Assembly: GCA_017744605.1 (NCBI GenBank)
Contig: JAGIAZ010000014.1
Span: 1-64,000, forward strand
DNA from: Sphingobium sp.
GTDB taxonomy: Bacteria; Pseudomonadota; Alphaproteobacteria; Sphingomonadales; Sphingomonadaceae
Direction of reading: 5' to 3'
DNA length: 64,000 nt
Numbering within the stretch: the first letter of the stretch is position 1; each line of letters begins with the position of its first letter. The translations under genes were made by a program, and so were the position numbers. Below the pieces are notes generated by a model. That model searched no databases and had not been told where the DNA came from. It saw nothing but the letters and a program-made list of their open reading frames with translations. Positions 17,839-26,102 of the stretch are shown here, piece by piece.

Positions 17839-19491
17839 GTGGCGGATATGGAGTTCGACTATGTCGTCGTCGGCGGCGGATCGGCCGGCGCCGCGCTGGC
17901 GGCACGCCTGTCCGAGCGGGAGGACCGAACCGTCGCTTTGCTCGAAGCGGGCGACAAGGACAGCCATCCCTTCATCCATATCCCGAGCTTCGTCGCCGCG
18001 GCGATCAACACCAGGTCGCTGAACTGGCGTTTCCAGACCGTGCCCCAGCCGGGCATGGCGGGGCGGCGGATCGGCGTGCCGCGCGGCAAGGTGATCGGCG
18101 GATCGGGCGCGATCAACGGCATGGTCTATTTTCGCGGCCATCCCACCGATTTCGACACATGGGCGGACATGGGCGCCAAGGGATGGTCCTATCGCGAGGT
18201 GCTGCCCTACTTCACGCGCAGTGAGAATAACGAGAACTTCCCCGCTTCGGTCTTCCACGGCCACGGGGGGCCGGTGAATGTCAAATATCCGGCGGGCGAG
18301 AGGGCCAATCCGCTCAACCACGCCTATCTCGACGCGCTGGCCTCGCTTCAGTTCAAGCATTGCCCGGACTTCAACGGTGCGGATCCGGAAGGCTATGGCT
18401 TTCGCCAGGGCCTGATCCGCGACGGGCGGCGTGAGTCGTCGGCGCGGGGGATGCTGCACCCGGCCATGAAGCGGCCGAACCTGACCGTTGTCACCCGTGC
18501 GCAGGCCGCGCGCGTCGTGCTCGAGGGGCGGCGCGCGACCGGAATCGAGCTGGTCGACGGGCGCGAGATCAAGGCGCGTGCCGAAGTCGTGCTTTGCGCA
18601 GGCGCCGTGCAGACGCCGCAACTGCTGCTGTTGTCCGGCATCGGTCCGGCGGCGCATCTCGCATCCGTGGGCGTCGATATCGTCCACGACCTGCCCGGTG
18701 TCGGCGGCAATTATCACGATCATGTCGCCTGTCCGGTCCACATGGAGACGGGCGATACGGACAGCTACGGCATCAGCTGGAAGGTTTGGCCGCGCAATAT
18801 TGCGGCAGGCATCCAGTATCTGCTGACCCGTACCGGTCCTCTGGCCTCGAACGTCTTTGAATCGGTCGCCTTCCTCAAGACCGACCCGAGCCTGCCCAAG
18901 GCGGACGTACAGTTCGTCTTCCAGCCGGCCAAGCGCCTGACCAATCCCAGGATCCCGTTCCCCATCGGCCATGGCTATGCGATCAGCCCGGTCGCGCTCT
19001 ATCCCAAGAGCCGCGGCACGCTGCGCCTGGCCTCGAACGATCCCGCTGCCGCGCCGCTGATCGATCCGCGCCTGCTCGCTGAGGAGGGCGATATCGATCC
19101 GCTGGTGCGCGCCGTGAAGATCGCGCGCCGCGCCTTCGCAGCGCCCAGCTTCGCCAAGTATAAGGGCGTAGAGGTCGCGCCCGGCCCGGCCGTGCAGGAC
19201 GATGACGACATCAAGGCCTTCATCCGTGCCAATGGCTACACCGTGCACCACCCGTGCGGCACCGCCCGCATGGGCGCGGCGAACGATCCCGCCAGCGTCG
19301 TCGATCCCGATCTCAAGGTGATCGGCATCGAGGGCCTGCGCGTCGCCGACGCTTCGGTGTTCCCGCTGCTCATCGGCGGCAACTCCAATGCCGCCTCGGT
19401 GATGGTCGGCGAGCGGGGTGCGGACAAGATATTGGGCAAGCCGGACCTGCCGGCGGCGGATCTGCCGCCGGAGTCTGTGGGGCGGAAGTGA
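17839..19491 (+). CDS. GMC-family FAD oxidoreductase (choline-dehydrogenase-like)
   Basis: 550-aa flavoprotein. The dinucleotide-binding motif VVVGGGSAGAALAARL lies at residues 9-24, GMC signature 1 around PRGKVIGGSGAINGM near 86, signature 2 around GAVQTPQLLLLSGIG near 257, the catalytic His in HHPCGTARM near 473, and GGNSNAAS near 513 carrying the partner Asn. It oxidises a primary or secondary alcohol. The GTG start at 17839 follows GGAGAGGAG. It is the first gene of the large plus-strand catabolic cluster, 18 bp before an MBL hydrolase. The substrate is unknown. Confidence 0.9.
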   Translation: MADMEFDYVVVGGGSAGAALAARLSEREDRTVALLEAGDKDSHPFIHIPSFVAAAINTRSLNWRFQTVPQPGMAGRRIGVPRGKVIGGSGAINGMVYFRGHPTDFDTWADMGAKGWSYREVLPYFTRSENNENFPASVFHGHGGPVNVKYPAGERANPLNHAYLDALASLQFKHCPDFNGADPEGYGFRQGLIRDGRRESSARGMLHPAMKRPNLTVVTRAQAARVVLEGRRATGIELVDGREIKARAEVVLCAGAVQTPQLLLLSGIGPAAHLASVGVDIVHDLPGVGGNYHDHVACPVHMETGDTDSYGISWKVWPRNIAAGIQYLLTRTGPLASNVFESVAFLKTDPSLPKADVQFVFQPAKRLTNPRIPFPIGHGYAISPVALYPKSRGTLRLASNDPAAAPLIDPRLLAEEGDIDPLVRAVKIARRAFAAPSFAKYKGVEVAPGPAVQDDDDIKAFIRANGYTVHHPCGTARMGAANDPASVVDPDLKVIGIEGLRVADASVFPLLIGGNSNAASVMVGERGADKILGKPDLPAADLPPESVGRK

Positions 19492-19509
19492 GAGGATGAG
19501 GAGAGGCTG

Positions 19510-20406
19510 ATGGCGCGCGAGCATATGAGAAGCTGGCAGATCGGCGATGTGACCGTCACGCGCTTCGTCGAGCTGTGGAAGTTCACCGACCATATCAACA
19601 TGACCATTGCCGACGCGACGCCCGAAGAGGTGATCGCGATGCGCTGGCTGCATCCCCATTATGCGACGCCTGAGGGCGAGCAGATCATGAACTTCCAGGG
19701 CTTCATCGTGCAGACGCCGACGATGAACGTCATGCTCGACACCTGCATCGGAAACGGCCGCGACCGCGCCTATGGCGTGTTCTGCGATCTCAATTCGAGC
19801 TTCTTCGACGATCTCGCCTCGCTGGGCTTGAAACCGGGGGACATCGACGTGGTGATGTGCACGCACCTGCATTTCGACCATGTCGGCTGGAACACCTTCT
19901 GGGACGGCGAGAAATGGGCGCCGACCTTTCCCAATGCCCGCTACCTGTTCGGCAAGACGGAATTCGAGAGCTGGGAAGAGCTGCGCTCGCACGAGGACCA
20001 TGGCCTCCATGATGTCCGACACCTGGCGGACAGCGTCGATCCGATCATCAAGGCGGGACTCGCCGATCTCATCGACAATGACCACCGGATCAGCGCGGAA
20101 CTCTTCGTCGAGCCGAGCCATGGCCATACGCCGGGGCATGTCCATCTCTGCATCGAAAGCAAGGGCGAGCGCGGCGTCATCACCGGCGACCTCATGCATC
20201 ATCCGATCCAGTGCGCGCTGCCCCATCGCCCGGCGCGCTTCGACATGGATACGGCGGCCGGCCAGAAGACGCGCACGGGTTTCGTCGACAAATATAAGGA
20301 TAGCGGCGTGCTGGTGATCGGCGCGCATTTCGCCGATCCGACGGCGGGCTGGATCAGGACCGCGCAAGACGGCACGCGCTTCTATGGCGTCGGATTGGAG
20401 GAATGA
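19510..20406 (+). CDS. Metallo-beta-lactamase-fold hydrolase
   Basis: 298-aa MBL-fold enzyme with the two-metal site HLHFDHVG near residue 119, a second His in PSHGHTPGH near 204, the bridging Asp in GDLMHH near 227 and a last His in GAHF. No signal peptide, so it is cytoplasmic. Proteins of this subgroup hydrolyse lactones or esters. It follows the GMC gene closely and precedes the P450, consistent with opening a lactone formed by oxidation. It is not closely similar to the second MBL protein at 21696, so the two probably act on different intermediates. Confidence 0.88.
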   Translation: MAREHMRSWQIGDVTVTRFVELWKFTDHINMTIADATPEEVIAMRWLHPHYATPEGEQIMNFQGFIVQTPTMNVMLDTCIGNGRDRAYGVFCDLNSSFFDDLASLGLKPGDIDVVMCTHLHFDHVGWNTFWDGEKWAPTFPNARYLFGKTEFESWEELRSHEDHGLHDVRHLADSVDPIIKAGLADLIDNDHRISAELFVEPSHGHTPGHVHLCIESKGERGVITGDLMHHPIQCALPHRPARFDMDTAAGQKTRTGFVDKYKDSGVLVIGAHFADPTAGWIRTAQDGTRFYGVGLEE

Positions 20407-20429
20407 TGAAACTTTGCCTCCAAAAAGAA

Positions 20430-20462
20430 CCGTTCGTGCTGAGCTTGTCGAAGCACGAACGG
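20430..20462. repeat. REP-like palindrome between MBL and P450 genes
   Basis: Inverted repeat with perfect 11-bp arms CCGTTCGTGCT / AGCACGAACGG and an 11-bp centre. It belongs to the same visual family as the elements at 28125-28211 and 29815-29887 (all begin CCGTTCGTG). It may form a hairpin in the operon transcript. Confidence 0.75.
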
Positions 20463-20491
20463 AGTTTGTTTCGGCTTGGGAGCGAGTGCCA

Positions 20492-21685
20492 ATGACCCGC
20501 GAAATCCCCGATTATCCGCTCGATATCTTCACCCATGACGCCGTGCGCAATGCCCGCGCGGTGGACGATGCGCTGCGCGAATTCTCGCCGGCGGTGAGGC
20601 TCGCGGATGGCGTGGTGATGATCGGCCGGCATGAGCATGTCGCGCCGGGCCTCATGGACTGGAAATCGTTCAGCTCGACCTCGCGGCCCTGGCACGATCC
20701 CAATTCGCTGCGGCCCGAGATCCTGCTGACCGACGACCCGCCACGCCACACCAAGGTGCGCAGCGTCATCGGCGCGGCCCTTTCTCCGCGCACGCTCGAT
20801 TCGATGCGCGACATCTTCGTGGCCGGCGCCGACAGGCTGGTCGCCGAGCTCAGGGAGAAGCATGGCGACGTGGTCGACGCGGTGGACGAGATCACGCGGC
20901 GCTATGTCTACACCGTCTTTCCCGAGGCGCTCGGCCTCCCGCCGGGCGATCATGTCGCGCCGATGCATGGCTTTTCCAACATGGTCTGGGCGACCATGGG
21001 GCCGGAGAACGCGCTGTTCCGCGAGGCGATGGTCGAGGATTTCGGGCCGGTCCTGGCCTGGCTCGACATGGTCAGCCAGCGCGACGGCCTCGATCCGGAC
21101 GGCTTCGGCATGTTGCTGTTCCAGGCAGCGGACGAGGGCAAGATCACCGTCGACGAGGCCAAGCTCCTCCTGCTGACGATCCTGTCCGCCGGCGCGGATA
21201 CGACCTACATCACCATGGCCAATGCGCTGCGCGCCTGGGCCGAATTCCCGGACCAATATGATCGGCTCAAGGCGGAGCCCAGGCTGGTGCGCAATGCGTT
21301 CGACGAGAGCCTGCGTTGGGACAGTCCCTCGCGCATGGCCGGGCGCATCGCCATGGTCGACGTGCCGATCGACGACATGATCGTGCCGGCCGGCACGCGC
21401 GTCGGACTCATGTTCGCGGCGGCCAATCGCGATCCGCGCTTCTGGGCGGAACCCGAGGCCTACAAGATCGGCCGCGATCTCAAGCACAGCCTGGGCTTCG
21501 GCTACGGCGTCCATGCCTGCGTGGGCCGGACGCTCGCCTATATGGAGGCGGACGCGATCCTGGGCGCGCTGGTGCGCGAGGTCGAGCGGATCGAGCTGGC
21601 CGGCGAGGTCGAGCCCTGGATGACCACCGTCGGCCACGGTCCCGCCAGGCTGCCCATCCGGCTGTTCTTCCGCGGTCGGTCCTAG
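20492..21685 (+). CDS. Cytochrome P450
   Basis: 397-aa soluble bacterial P450. The I-helix oxygen-activating motif SAGADTTY is near residue 235, the K-helix ExxR in DESLRW, and the heme-binding loop FGYGVHACVG with the axial Cys near residue 343. It hydroxylates an organic substrate using electrons from a ferredoxin pair, which is not encoded next to it. The ATG at 20492 is chosen because the family N-terminus begins there and GGGAG stands upstream; a longer in-frame start at 20384 would translate through the REP element. It is the only monooxygenase in the cluster and probably starts or advances oxidation of the carbon skeleton. Confidence 0.92.
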   Translation: MTREIPDYPLDIFTHDAVRNARAVDDALREFSPAVRLADGVVMIGRHEHVAPGLMDWKSFSSTSRPWHDPNSLRPEILLTDDPPRHTKVRSVIGAALSPRTLDSMRDIFVAGADRLVAELREKHGDVVDAVDEITRRYVYTVFPEALGLPPGDHVAPMHGFSNMVWATMGPENALFREAMVEDFGPVLAWLDMVSQRDGLDPDGFGMLLFQAADEGKITVDEAKLLLLTILSAGADTTYITMANALRAWAEFPDQYDRLKAEPRLVRNAFDESLRWDSPSRMAGRIAMVDVPIDDMIVPAGTRVGLMFAAANRDPRFWAEPEAYKIGRDLKHSLGFGYGVHACVGRTLAYMEADAILGALVREVERIELAGEVEPWMTTVGHGPARLPIRLFFRGRS

Positions 21686-21695
21686 GGGGCGCCGG

Positions 21696-22511
21696 GTGGC
21701 CGGGCACCGCATCCATGCGATCAGATATGCGCGCCATGAGCGCGCCGCCGCCGATAATTTTATCGCCGGGAGCCCTGTGCCTGACGATCATGCCGCGCCC
21801 ATGCCGCTCGATTATTATGTGTGGCTGATCGAGCGCGCCGGGGCCGGGCCGATCCTGGTCGACACCGGCTTCGGTGCCGATGCCGCCGCGCGGCGCAAGC
21901 GCACGCTCATCCGTCCGGTCGAGGATGGCCTTCGCGCCATCGGTGTCGATCCCGCGGCGATCGGCGAGGTGGTGCTGACGCATCTCCATTACGATCACGC
22001 CGGCAGCCTCGGCCTGTTTCCCAATGCGCGCTTCCATGTGCAGGAGAGCGAACTCGCCTTCGCGACCGGCAGGCATATGCTCCATGGCCATGTCCGCGCG
22101 CCCTTCGATGTCGAGCCGGTGGCCGACATGGTGCGGCTGTTGTTCGGCGAGCGGCTGGTCTTTCATGATGGTGACGCGGAGCTGACGCCGGGCGTCATGC
22201 TGCGGTCGCTCCACGGACATACGGCGGGGCTCATGGGTGTCGAGGTCGCGACGGCGCGCGGCTCCGTTCTCCTCGCTTCCGATGCCTGCCATCTCTATGC
22301 AAATCTGGTGCGTGAAATGCCTTTTCCGATTGTCGTCGACATTCCCAAATATCTCGATGCGCATCGCCGGTTGAAAGCGCTGGCGCCGAGTCTCGCTCAC
22401 ATCATCCCGGGCCATGATCCGCTGGTGCTGAGCGCCTTCCCGGCGGGCGGCGCGGCGGACGTGGCCCGCGTCGATCTCGCGCCCAGGTCCAGCATCGAGG
22501 CGCTGCTATGA
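21696..22511 (+). CDS. Metallo-beta-lactamase-fold lactonase-like hydrolase
   Basis: 271 aa from a GTG preceded by AGGGGGC. It resembles the N-acyl-homoserine-lactonase group: PMPLDYYVWLIE, VDTGFG, the metal motif HLHYDHAGSLG near residue 95, LHGHTAGLMG near 170, SDACH near 190 and a final IIPGHDP His. Family members open lactone rings, and some cleave other esters. It starts 10 bp after the P450 stop and overlaps the dehydrogenase downstream by 4 nt (ATGA). In this setting catabolic lactone opening is more likely than quorum quenching, though the latter cannot be excluded. Confidence 0.88.
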   Translation: MAGHRIHAIRYARHERAAADNFIAGSPVPDDHAAPMPLDYYVWLIERAGAGPILVDTGFGADAAARRKRTLIRPVEDGLRAIGVDPAAIGEVVLTHLHYDHAGSLGLFPNARFHVQESELAFATGRHMLHGHVRAPFDVEPVADMVRLLFGERLVFHDGDAELTPGVMLRSLHGHTAGLMGVEVATARGSVLLASDACHLYANLVREMPFPIVVDIPKYLDAHRRLKALAPSLAHIIPGHDPLVLSAFPAGGAADVARVDLAPRSSIEALL

Positions 22512-23401
22512 GCCCTGTCGGCTTCATCGGTCTCGGCCGCATGGGCGCGGGCATGGCCGGGCGGTTGCTCGCGGCCGGCGTGCCCATAGTGGTTCATGAC
22601 GTCTCGCCTGACGCCGTCGCGGCGATGGTCGGGCAAGGCGCGAGCGCGGCGGAAAGCCCGGCAGCAGTGGGGGACCGGTGCGAGATCGTCTGCGTCAGCC
22701 TACCGATGCCGGACATCGTGCACGAGGTGCTGCTCGGCCCGAAAGGGGTCGCCGACGGCGCCAAGGCGCGTATCGCCGTCGACCTGTCGACCTCGGGCGC
22801 GGCGATGGCCAGGCGCATTTCGGAAGGATTGGCCGCCCACGGCATTGCCAGCTTCGACGCACCCGTCTCCGGCGGCGTCAAACCGGCCCATGCCGGCACG
22901 CTGTCGCTGATGGCGAGCGGGCCGGAAGCGCAGTGGCCGCAGGTCGAGGCTGTGCTCGGTCATTTCGGCAAGGTCTTCTATATGGGCGAGACGCCCGGTG
23001 CCGGCCAGACGATGAAGCTGGTCAACAACCTGCTCGGCGCCATCGCGATTGCCGTCACGGCCGAAGGCATGACGATGGGCATCAAGGCGGGACTCGATCC
23101 CGCGCGGATGATCGAAGTGCTGAACCAGTCGACCGGCATCAATTCGGCGACGCGGGACAAATGGCCGCGCGCCGTGCTGCCGCGTAGTTTCGATTTCGGC
23201 TTTGCCGCCGCGCTCAGTCACAAGGACATGAAGCTGATGGTCGATGAGGCACAGGGCCTCGGCATGGACCCGCATCTCGGCATCTATGTGCGCGACCTGC
23301 TCGCGCGCGTGTTGCACGAAGTCGGGCCGGACGCGGATTTCACGGCGATGGCGAAAGTGGTCGAGGCCGACGCCGGGCTCGATCCGGAGCGTGGATCGTG
23401 A
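22508..23401 (+). CDS. 3-hydroxyisobutyrate-dehydrogenase-family NAD(P) oxidoreductase
   Basis: 297-aa beta-hydroxyacid dehydrogenase. Motifs: GFIGLGRMGAGMAGRL at the start, FDAPVSGGVKPAHAGTL near residue 116, catalytic Lys in GAGQTMKLVNN near 166, and SHKDMKLM near 238. It oxidises a hydroxyacid to the semialdehyde or keto acid. Translation is coupled to the lactonase-like gene by the ATGA overlap, which fits an order of ring opening followed by oxidation of the released hydroxyacid. It is distinct from the paralogue at 14921. Confidence 0.87.
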   Translation: MSPVGFIGLGRMGAGMAGRLLAAGVPIVVHDVSPDAVAAMVGQGASAAESPAAVGDRCEIVCVSLPMPDIVHEVLLGPKGVADGAKARIAVDLSTSGAAMARRISEGLAAHGIASFDAPVSGGVKPAHAGTLSLMASGPEAQWPQVEAVLGHFGKVFYMGETPGAGQTMKLVNNLLGAIAIAVTAEGMTMGIKAGLDPARMIEVLNQSTGINSATRDKWPRAVLPRSFDFGFAAALSHKDMKLMVDEAQGLGMDPHLGIYVRDLLARVLHEVGPDADFTAMAKVVEADAGLDPERGS

Positions 23402-23420
23402 GGGTCCAAACACAAACCGG

Positions 23421-23495
23421 TGCTCCTGCGAAAGCAGGAGCCCAGGGCGGAAATGCACCGCCCATGCGCCCTAGGCTCCTGCCTTCGCAGGAACA
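23421..23495. repeat. REP-like long inverted repeat
   Basis: Two 28-base arms (23421-23448 and 23468-23495) match in 25 positions and could form a long hairpin between the dehydrogenase and the serine hydrolase genes. The core TCCTGCGAA...GCAGGA is a common sphingomonad-type intergenic repeat. It may act as an mRNA-stabilising or partial termination element. Confidence 0.8.
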
Positions 23496-23513
23496 CAGAA
23501 AAGAGGTGATCTG

Positions 23514-24734
23514 GTGCAAGTGAATGAGACAGTCGAAGCGCGTGGCGGCAGCTTCCCGATCGCGGGTCATGTCGACGATCGCTTCGCGCCCGTGGTCGAG
23601 GCGTTCGCCGAGAATTTCCGTCAGGAAGAAGAGCTTGGCGCAGCTTGTTCCGTCGTTCTCGACGGCAAGACGGTGGTCGATCTGTGGGGCGGCTGGGCCC
23701 GCGCCGACCGGTCGCTGCCGTGGGATGCGCACAGCACCGTCTGCATGATGAGTGTCGCCAAGGGCGTCACTGCCATCGCGTTCAACATGGCGGTCGACCG
23801 TGGCCTCATCGATATCGACGAGCCGGTCGCGCATTACTGGCCGGAGTTCGCCCAGGCCGGCAAGCAGGACATTCTCGTCCGCTGGATCCTCGATCACACC
23901 GCCGCGATTCCCGTGCTGACCACCGATGTCATGTATCCGGGCGGCTTCTTCGATTATCCGGCCTATATCCGCGCGCTCGAAGTGCAGGAGCCGCTCTGGG
24001 AGCCGGGCACGCGCGCCGCTTATCATGTCCACAATCAGGGTTTCCTCGAAGGCGAACTGCTGCGCCGCGTGACCGGCATGACCGTCGGGCCGTTCCTGCG
24101 CGCCCATGTCACCGGACCGCTCAACGCGGAATATGCGATCGGCGGGATGAGCGACGAGGAAGTGAGCCATGTTGCCGAGGTCCTTCCCAACACCAAGGCG
24201 CGCCTCTTCGCGGCCAAGGACCAGGCGCTGCCCGACAGGCCGACGACGCCCGAGGGCTGGCAGGACGGCGCCGTGCTGCGCAGCTTCGCCTTCCTGCAGA
24301 ATCCGAGCGAGCCCTGGCACACGACGATGAACTCGCCGATCTGGCGGCAATGCGAGATCGCCAGCGGATCCGGCCACGGCAATGCCCGCGGCGTCGCCCG
24401 CATCTATGGCGCGACCGTCGGCAGTGTCGATGGCGTCTCGCTGATGTCGAAGGACCGGCTCGAGGCGATGCTCACCGAGCAGCACAACCAGACCGAGCTG
24501 CTCCAGGAGCGGCCCTATCACCAGGCGCTGGGCGTGCTGCTCAACACGCCGGTCGCCGTCTATATGGGGCCCAATATGCGCAGCTTCGGCCATCACGGGC
24601 TGGGCGGGTCGATCGGCTTCGGCGATCCCGATGCGAAGCTCGGCTTCTCCTATTGCTGCAACCAGATGCACGCCGTCGGCGACAACGGGCCGCGCGCCCG
24701 GCGCCTGATCGACGCGGTGTATTCGGTGCTTTGA
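23514..24734 (+). CDS. Beta-lactamase-fold serine hydrolase (EstB-like esterase)
   Basis: 406 aa from a GTG preceded by AAGAGGTGAT. The class C beta-lactamase/EstB fold is shown by the nucleophile motif SVAK near residue 80 (Ser and Lys), the Tyr segment AAYHVHNQG near 178 and the third element HHGLGG near 364. No signal peptide is seen, so it acts in the cytoplasm as an esterase rather than a beta-lactamase. It is one of two such proteins in the cluster (the other is at 26962), with different motif surroundings. An ester-cleaving step in the degradation route is the likely job. Confidence 0.86.
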   Translation: MQVNETVEARGGSFPIAGHVDDRFAPVVEAFAENFRQEEELGAACSVVLDGKTVVDLWGGWARADRSLPWDAHSTVCMMSVAKGVTAIAFNMAVDRGLIDIDEPVAHYWPEFAQAGKQDILVRWILDHTAAIPVLTTDVMYPGGFFDYPAYIRALEVQEPLWEPGTRAAYHVHNQGFLEGELLRRVTGMTVGPFLRAHVTGPLNAEYAIGGMSDEEVSHVAEVLPNTKARLFAAKDQALPDRPTTPEGWQDGAVLRSFAFLQNPSEPWHTTMNSPIWRQCEIASGSGHGNARGVARIYGATVGSVDGVSLMSKDRLEAMLTEQHNQTELLQERPYHQALGVLLNTPVAVYMGPNMRSFGHHGLGGSIGFGDPDAKLGFSYCCNQMHAVGDNGPRARRLIDAVYSVL

Positions 24735-24761
24735 TGATGATGAAGGGTTGAGGAGGCGGAA

Positions 24762-25217
24762 ATGGACAAGAAGATGTTCGACAAGGGAATGGGCATCCGC
24801 CGCGCGGTGCTGGGCGACGCCTATGTCGACCGCGCCGTCGCGAACATGAATGAATTCAACAAGCCGCTGCAGGAACTTGTCACGCAATATTGCTGGGGTG
24901 AGGTCTGGGGCCGCGAGGGTCTCTCCAGGCGCGATCGTTCGTTGCTCAATCTCGGCATGATCTCGATCCTCAATCGCGGCCATGAATTGAAGGCCCATGT
25001 GCGCGGCGCGCTCAACAACGGCCTGTCACGCGACGAGATCCGCGAAGTGCTGCTGCAGGTCGCCATCTATGGCGGCGTGCCCTGTGCGGTGGACAGCTTC
25101 CGCCTCGCCAACGAAGCCTTCGCCGATATCGATGCCGAGAAGGCCGCCGCCAAGGCCGGCAAGCCCGCGAAGAAATCCGCGGCCAAGCCGAAGAAGGCGA
25201 AGGGCGCGAAGGCATGA
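24762..25217 (+). CDS. Carboxymuconolactone-decarboxylase-family protein with basic tail
   Basis: 151 aa. Residues about 20-120 match the PcaC group: YCWGEVWGREGLSRRDRSLLNLGMI, HELKAHVRGALNNGLSRDEIREVLLQVAIYGG. The family includes gamma-carboxymuconolactone decarboxylase and peroxidase-like AhpD proteins. Only one Cys is visible near the AhpD-type position (GGVPCAV), so the CxxC peroxidase motif is absent. The last 27 residues are almost only Ala, Lys, Pro and Gly, a tail not needed by PcaC. It overlaps the SnoaL-like gene by 4 nt. Decarboxylation of a ring intermediate is the favoured role. Confidence 0.85.
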   Translation: MDKKMFDKGMGIRRAVLGDAYVDRAVANMNEFNKPLQELVTQYCWGEVWGREGLSRRDRSLLNLGMISILNRGHELKAHVRGALNNGLSRDEIREVLLQVAIYGGVPCAVDSFRLANEAFADIDAEKAAAKAGKPAKKSAAKPKKAKGAKA

Positions 25218-25708
25218 CTCCGGCTGAACGTCTCGAGATCGAAGCCGCCTGTACGCGCCTCGTCTATCAGTTCGCGCGCACCAACGACTTTTGGGACCAT
25301 GAGGCGCTGGCGGCGCTCTTCACCGACGATTGCGTCTTCGCGCGGCCGCTCGATCCGGATCATCCCTATCATGGCAAGGCCGCCGTCCATGCGATCTTCC
25401 GCGATCGCAAGCCGCGCCTGACGCGCCACGTCATGACCAATGTCATCATCGACGTGATCAGCGAGACCCAGGCCGGGGGCAGCTGCTACGTCACCATGGT
25501 CTCGGCTGCCGAGACCAAGGGGCCGCAGCCGGGCGAGGGCATTTTCTTCGGCGGCTTCGACGACGAATTCGTGAAGACCGCGGACGGATGGAAGTTCAAG
25601 AGCCGGATCGGCCATGTCGCGCTCCACCAGGGCGGGCATATTCCCGTACTGCCGGTGCCGATGAGGAAAGGGGCCTCAAATGACGGTTACGGCCAAGAAT
25701 GCGAATGA
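25214..25708 (+). CDS. SnoaL-like/NTF2-fold protein
   Basis: 164 aa. The N-terminal helix pair followed by FTDDCVFARP and a run of strands (HVMTNVIIDVI, SCYVTMVSA, FDDEFVKTADGWKFKSRIGHV) is typical of the NTF2-like SnoaL_4 group. These small cone-shaped proteins act as isomerases, cyclases, dehydratases or hydroxylase partners on polycyclic or steroid-like substrates. It is coupled to the PcaC-like gene (ATGA overlap) and overlaps the next NTF2-fold gene by 29 nt. Two such genes back to back suggest either a heterodimer or two ring-handling steps. Confidence 0.8.
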   Translation: MTPAERLEIEAACTRLVYQFARTNDFWDHEALAALFTDDCVFARPLDPDHPYHGKAAVHAIFRDRKPRLTRHVMTNVIIDVISETQAGGSCYVTMVSAAETKGPQPGEGIFFGGFDDEFVKTADGWKFKSRIGHVALHQGGHIPVLPVPMRKGASNDGYGQECE

Positions 25709-26090
25709 ACAGCTGGCGCTCGATTTCTTCGCGGCGCTTTCGACCGGCGATCTGGAGAAACTGCGCCCCTTTCTCGACGAGAACAGCGTCTGGGAGCCGA
25801 TGGTCAAGGATATCCCCGGCGCCGGCAGCTACAAGGGCAACGCCATCATCGACGACTTCCTGGGGCCGGTGCGCGGCATGTTCGCGCCGGGTGATCCCAA
25901 GGTGCACCCGCAGAACATCTTCTCGGATGGCGATTATGTCGCGGTCGAGAGCTACAGCGACGGAAAGCTGCAGGACGGGCGTGTCTACAACAACCGCTAC
26001 AGCTGGGTGTTCCGCATGAACAACGGCAAGATCGGCCGCCTGCACGAATATATGGACAGCCACTATGTGGCGACCCTTTTTGGTCTCTAG
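25680..26090 (+). CDS. SnoaL-like/NTF2-fold protein
   Basis: 136-aa NTF2-like protein. The pattern ALDFFAALSTGDLEKLRPFLDENSVWEP near residue 14, KGNAIIDDFLGPV near 52, then YVAVESYS and RYSWVFRMNNGKIGRLHEYMD fits the SnoaL/limonene-epoxide-hydrolase-like fold. Its ATG lies inside the upstream NTF2 gene, so the pair is translated together. It may be an isomerase or epoxide hydrolase-type partner for the P450 product; the sequence alone does not settle this. Confidence 0.8.
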   Translation: MTVTAKNANEQLALDFFAALSTGDLEKLRPFLDENSVWEPMVKDIPGAGSYKGNAIIDDFLGPVRGMFAPGDPKVHPQNIFSDGDYVAVESYSDGKLQDGRVYNNRYSWVFRMNNGKIGRLHEYMDSHYVATLFGL

Positions 26091-26102
26091 GGGGTTCGGC
26101 CT

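Noticed and set aside
17785..20367. 860-codon open frame on the minus strand
   Set aside because: It is antisense to the GMC and MBL genes, whose motifs are clear. Its product is a His/Arg/Asp-rich shadow typical of high-GC DNA.
23340..24998. 552-codon minus-strand open frame
   Set aside because: Antisense to the EstB-like gene, with no family motif and no ribosome-binding site.
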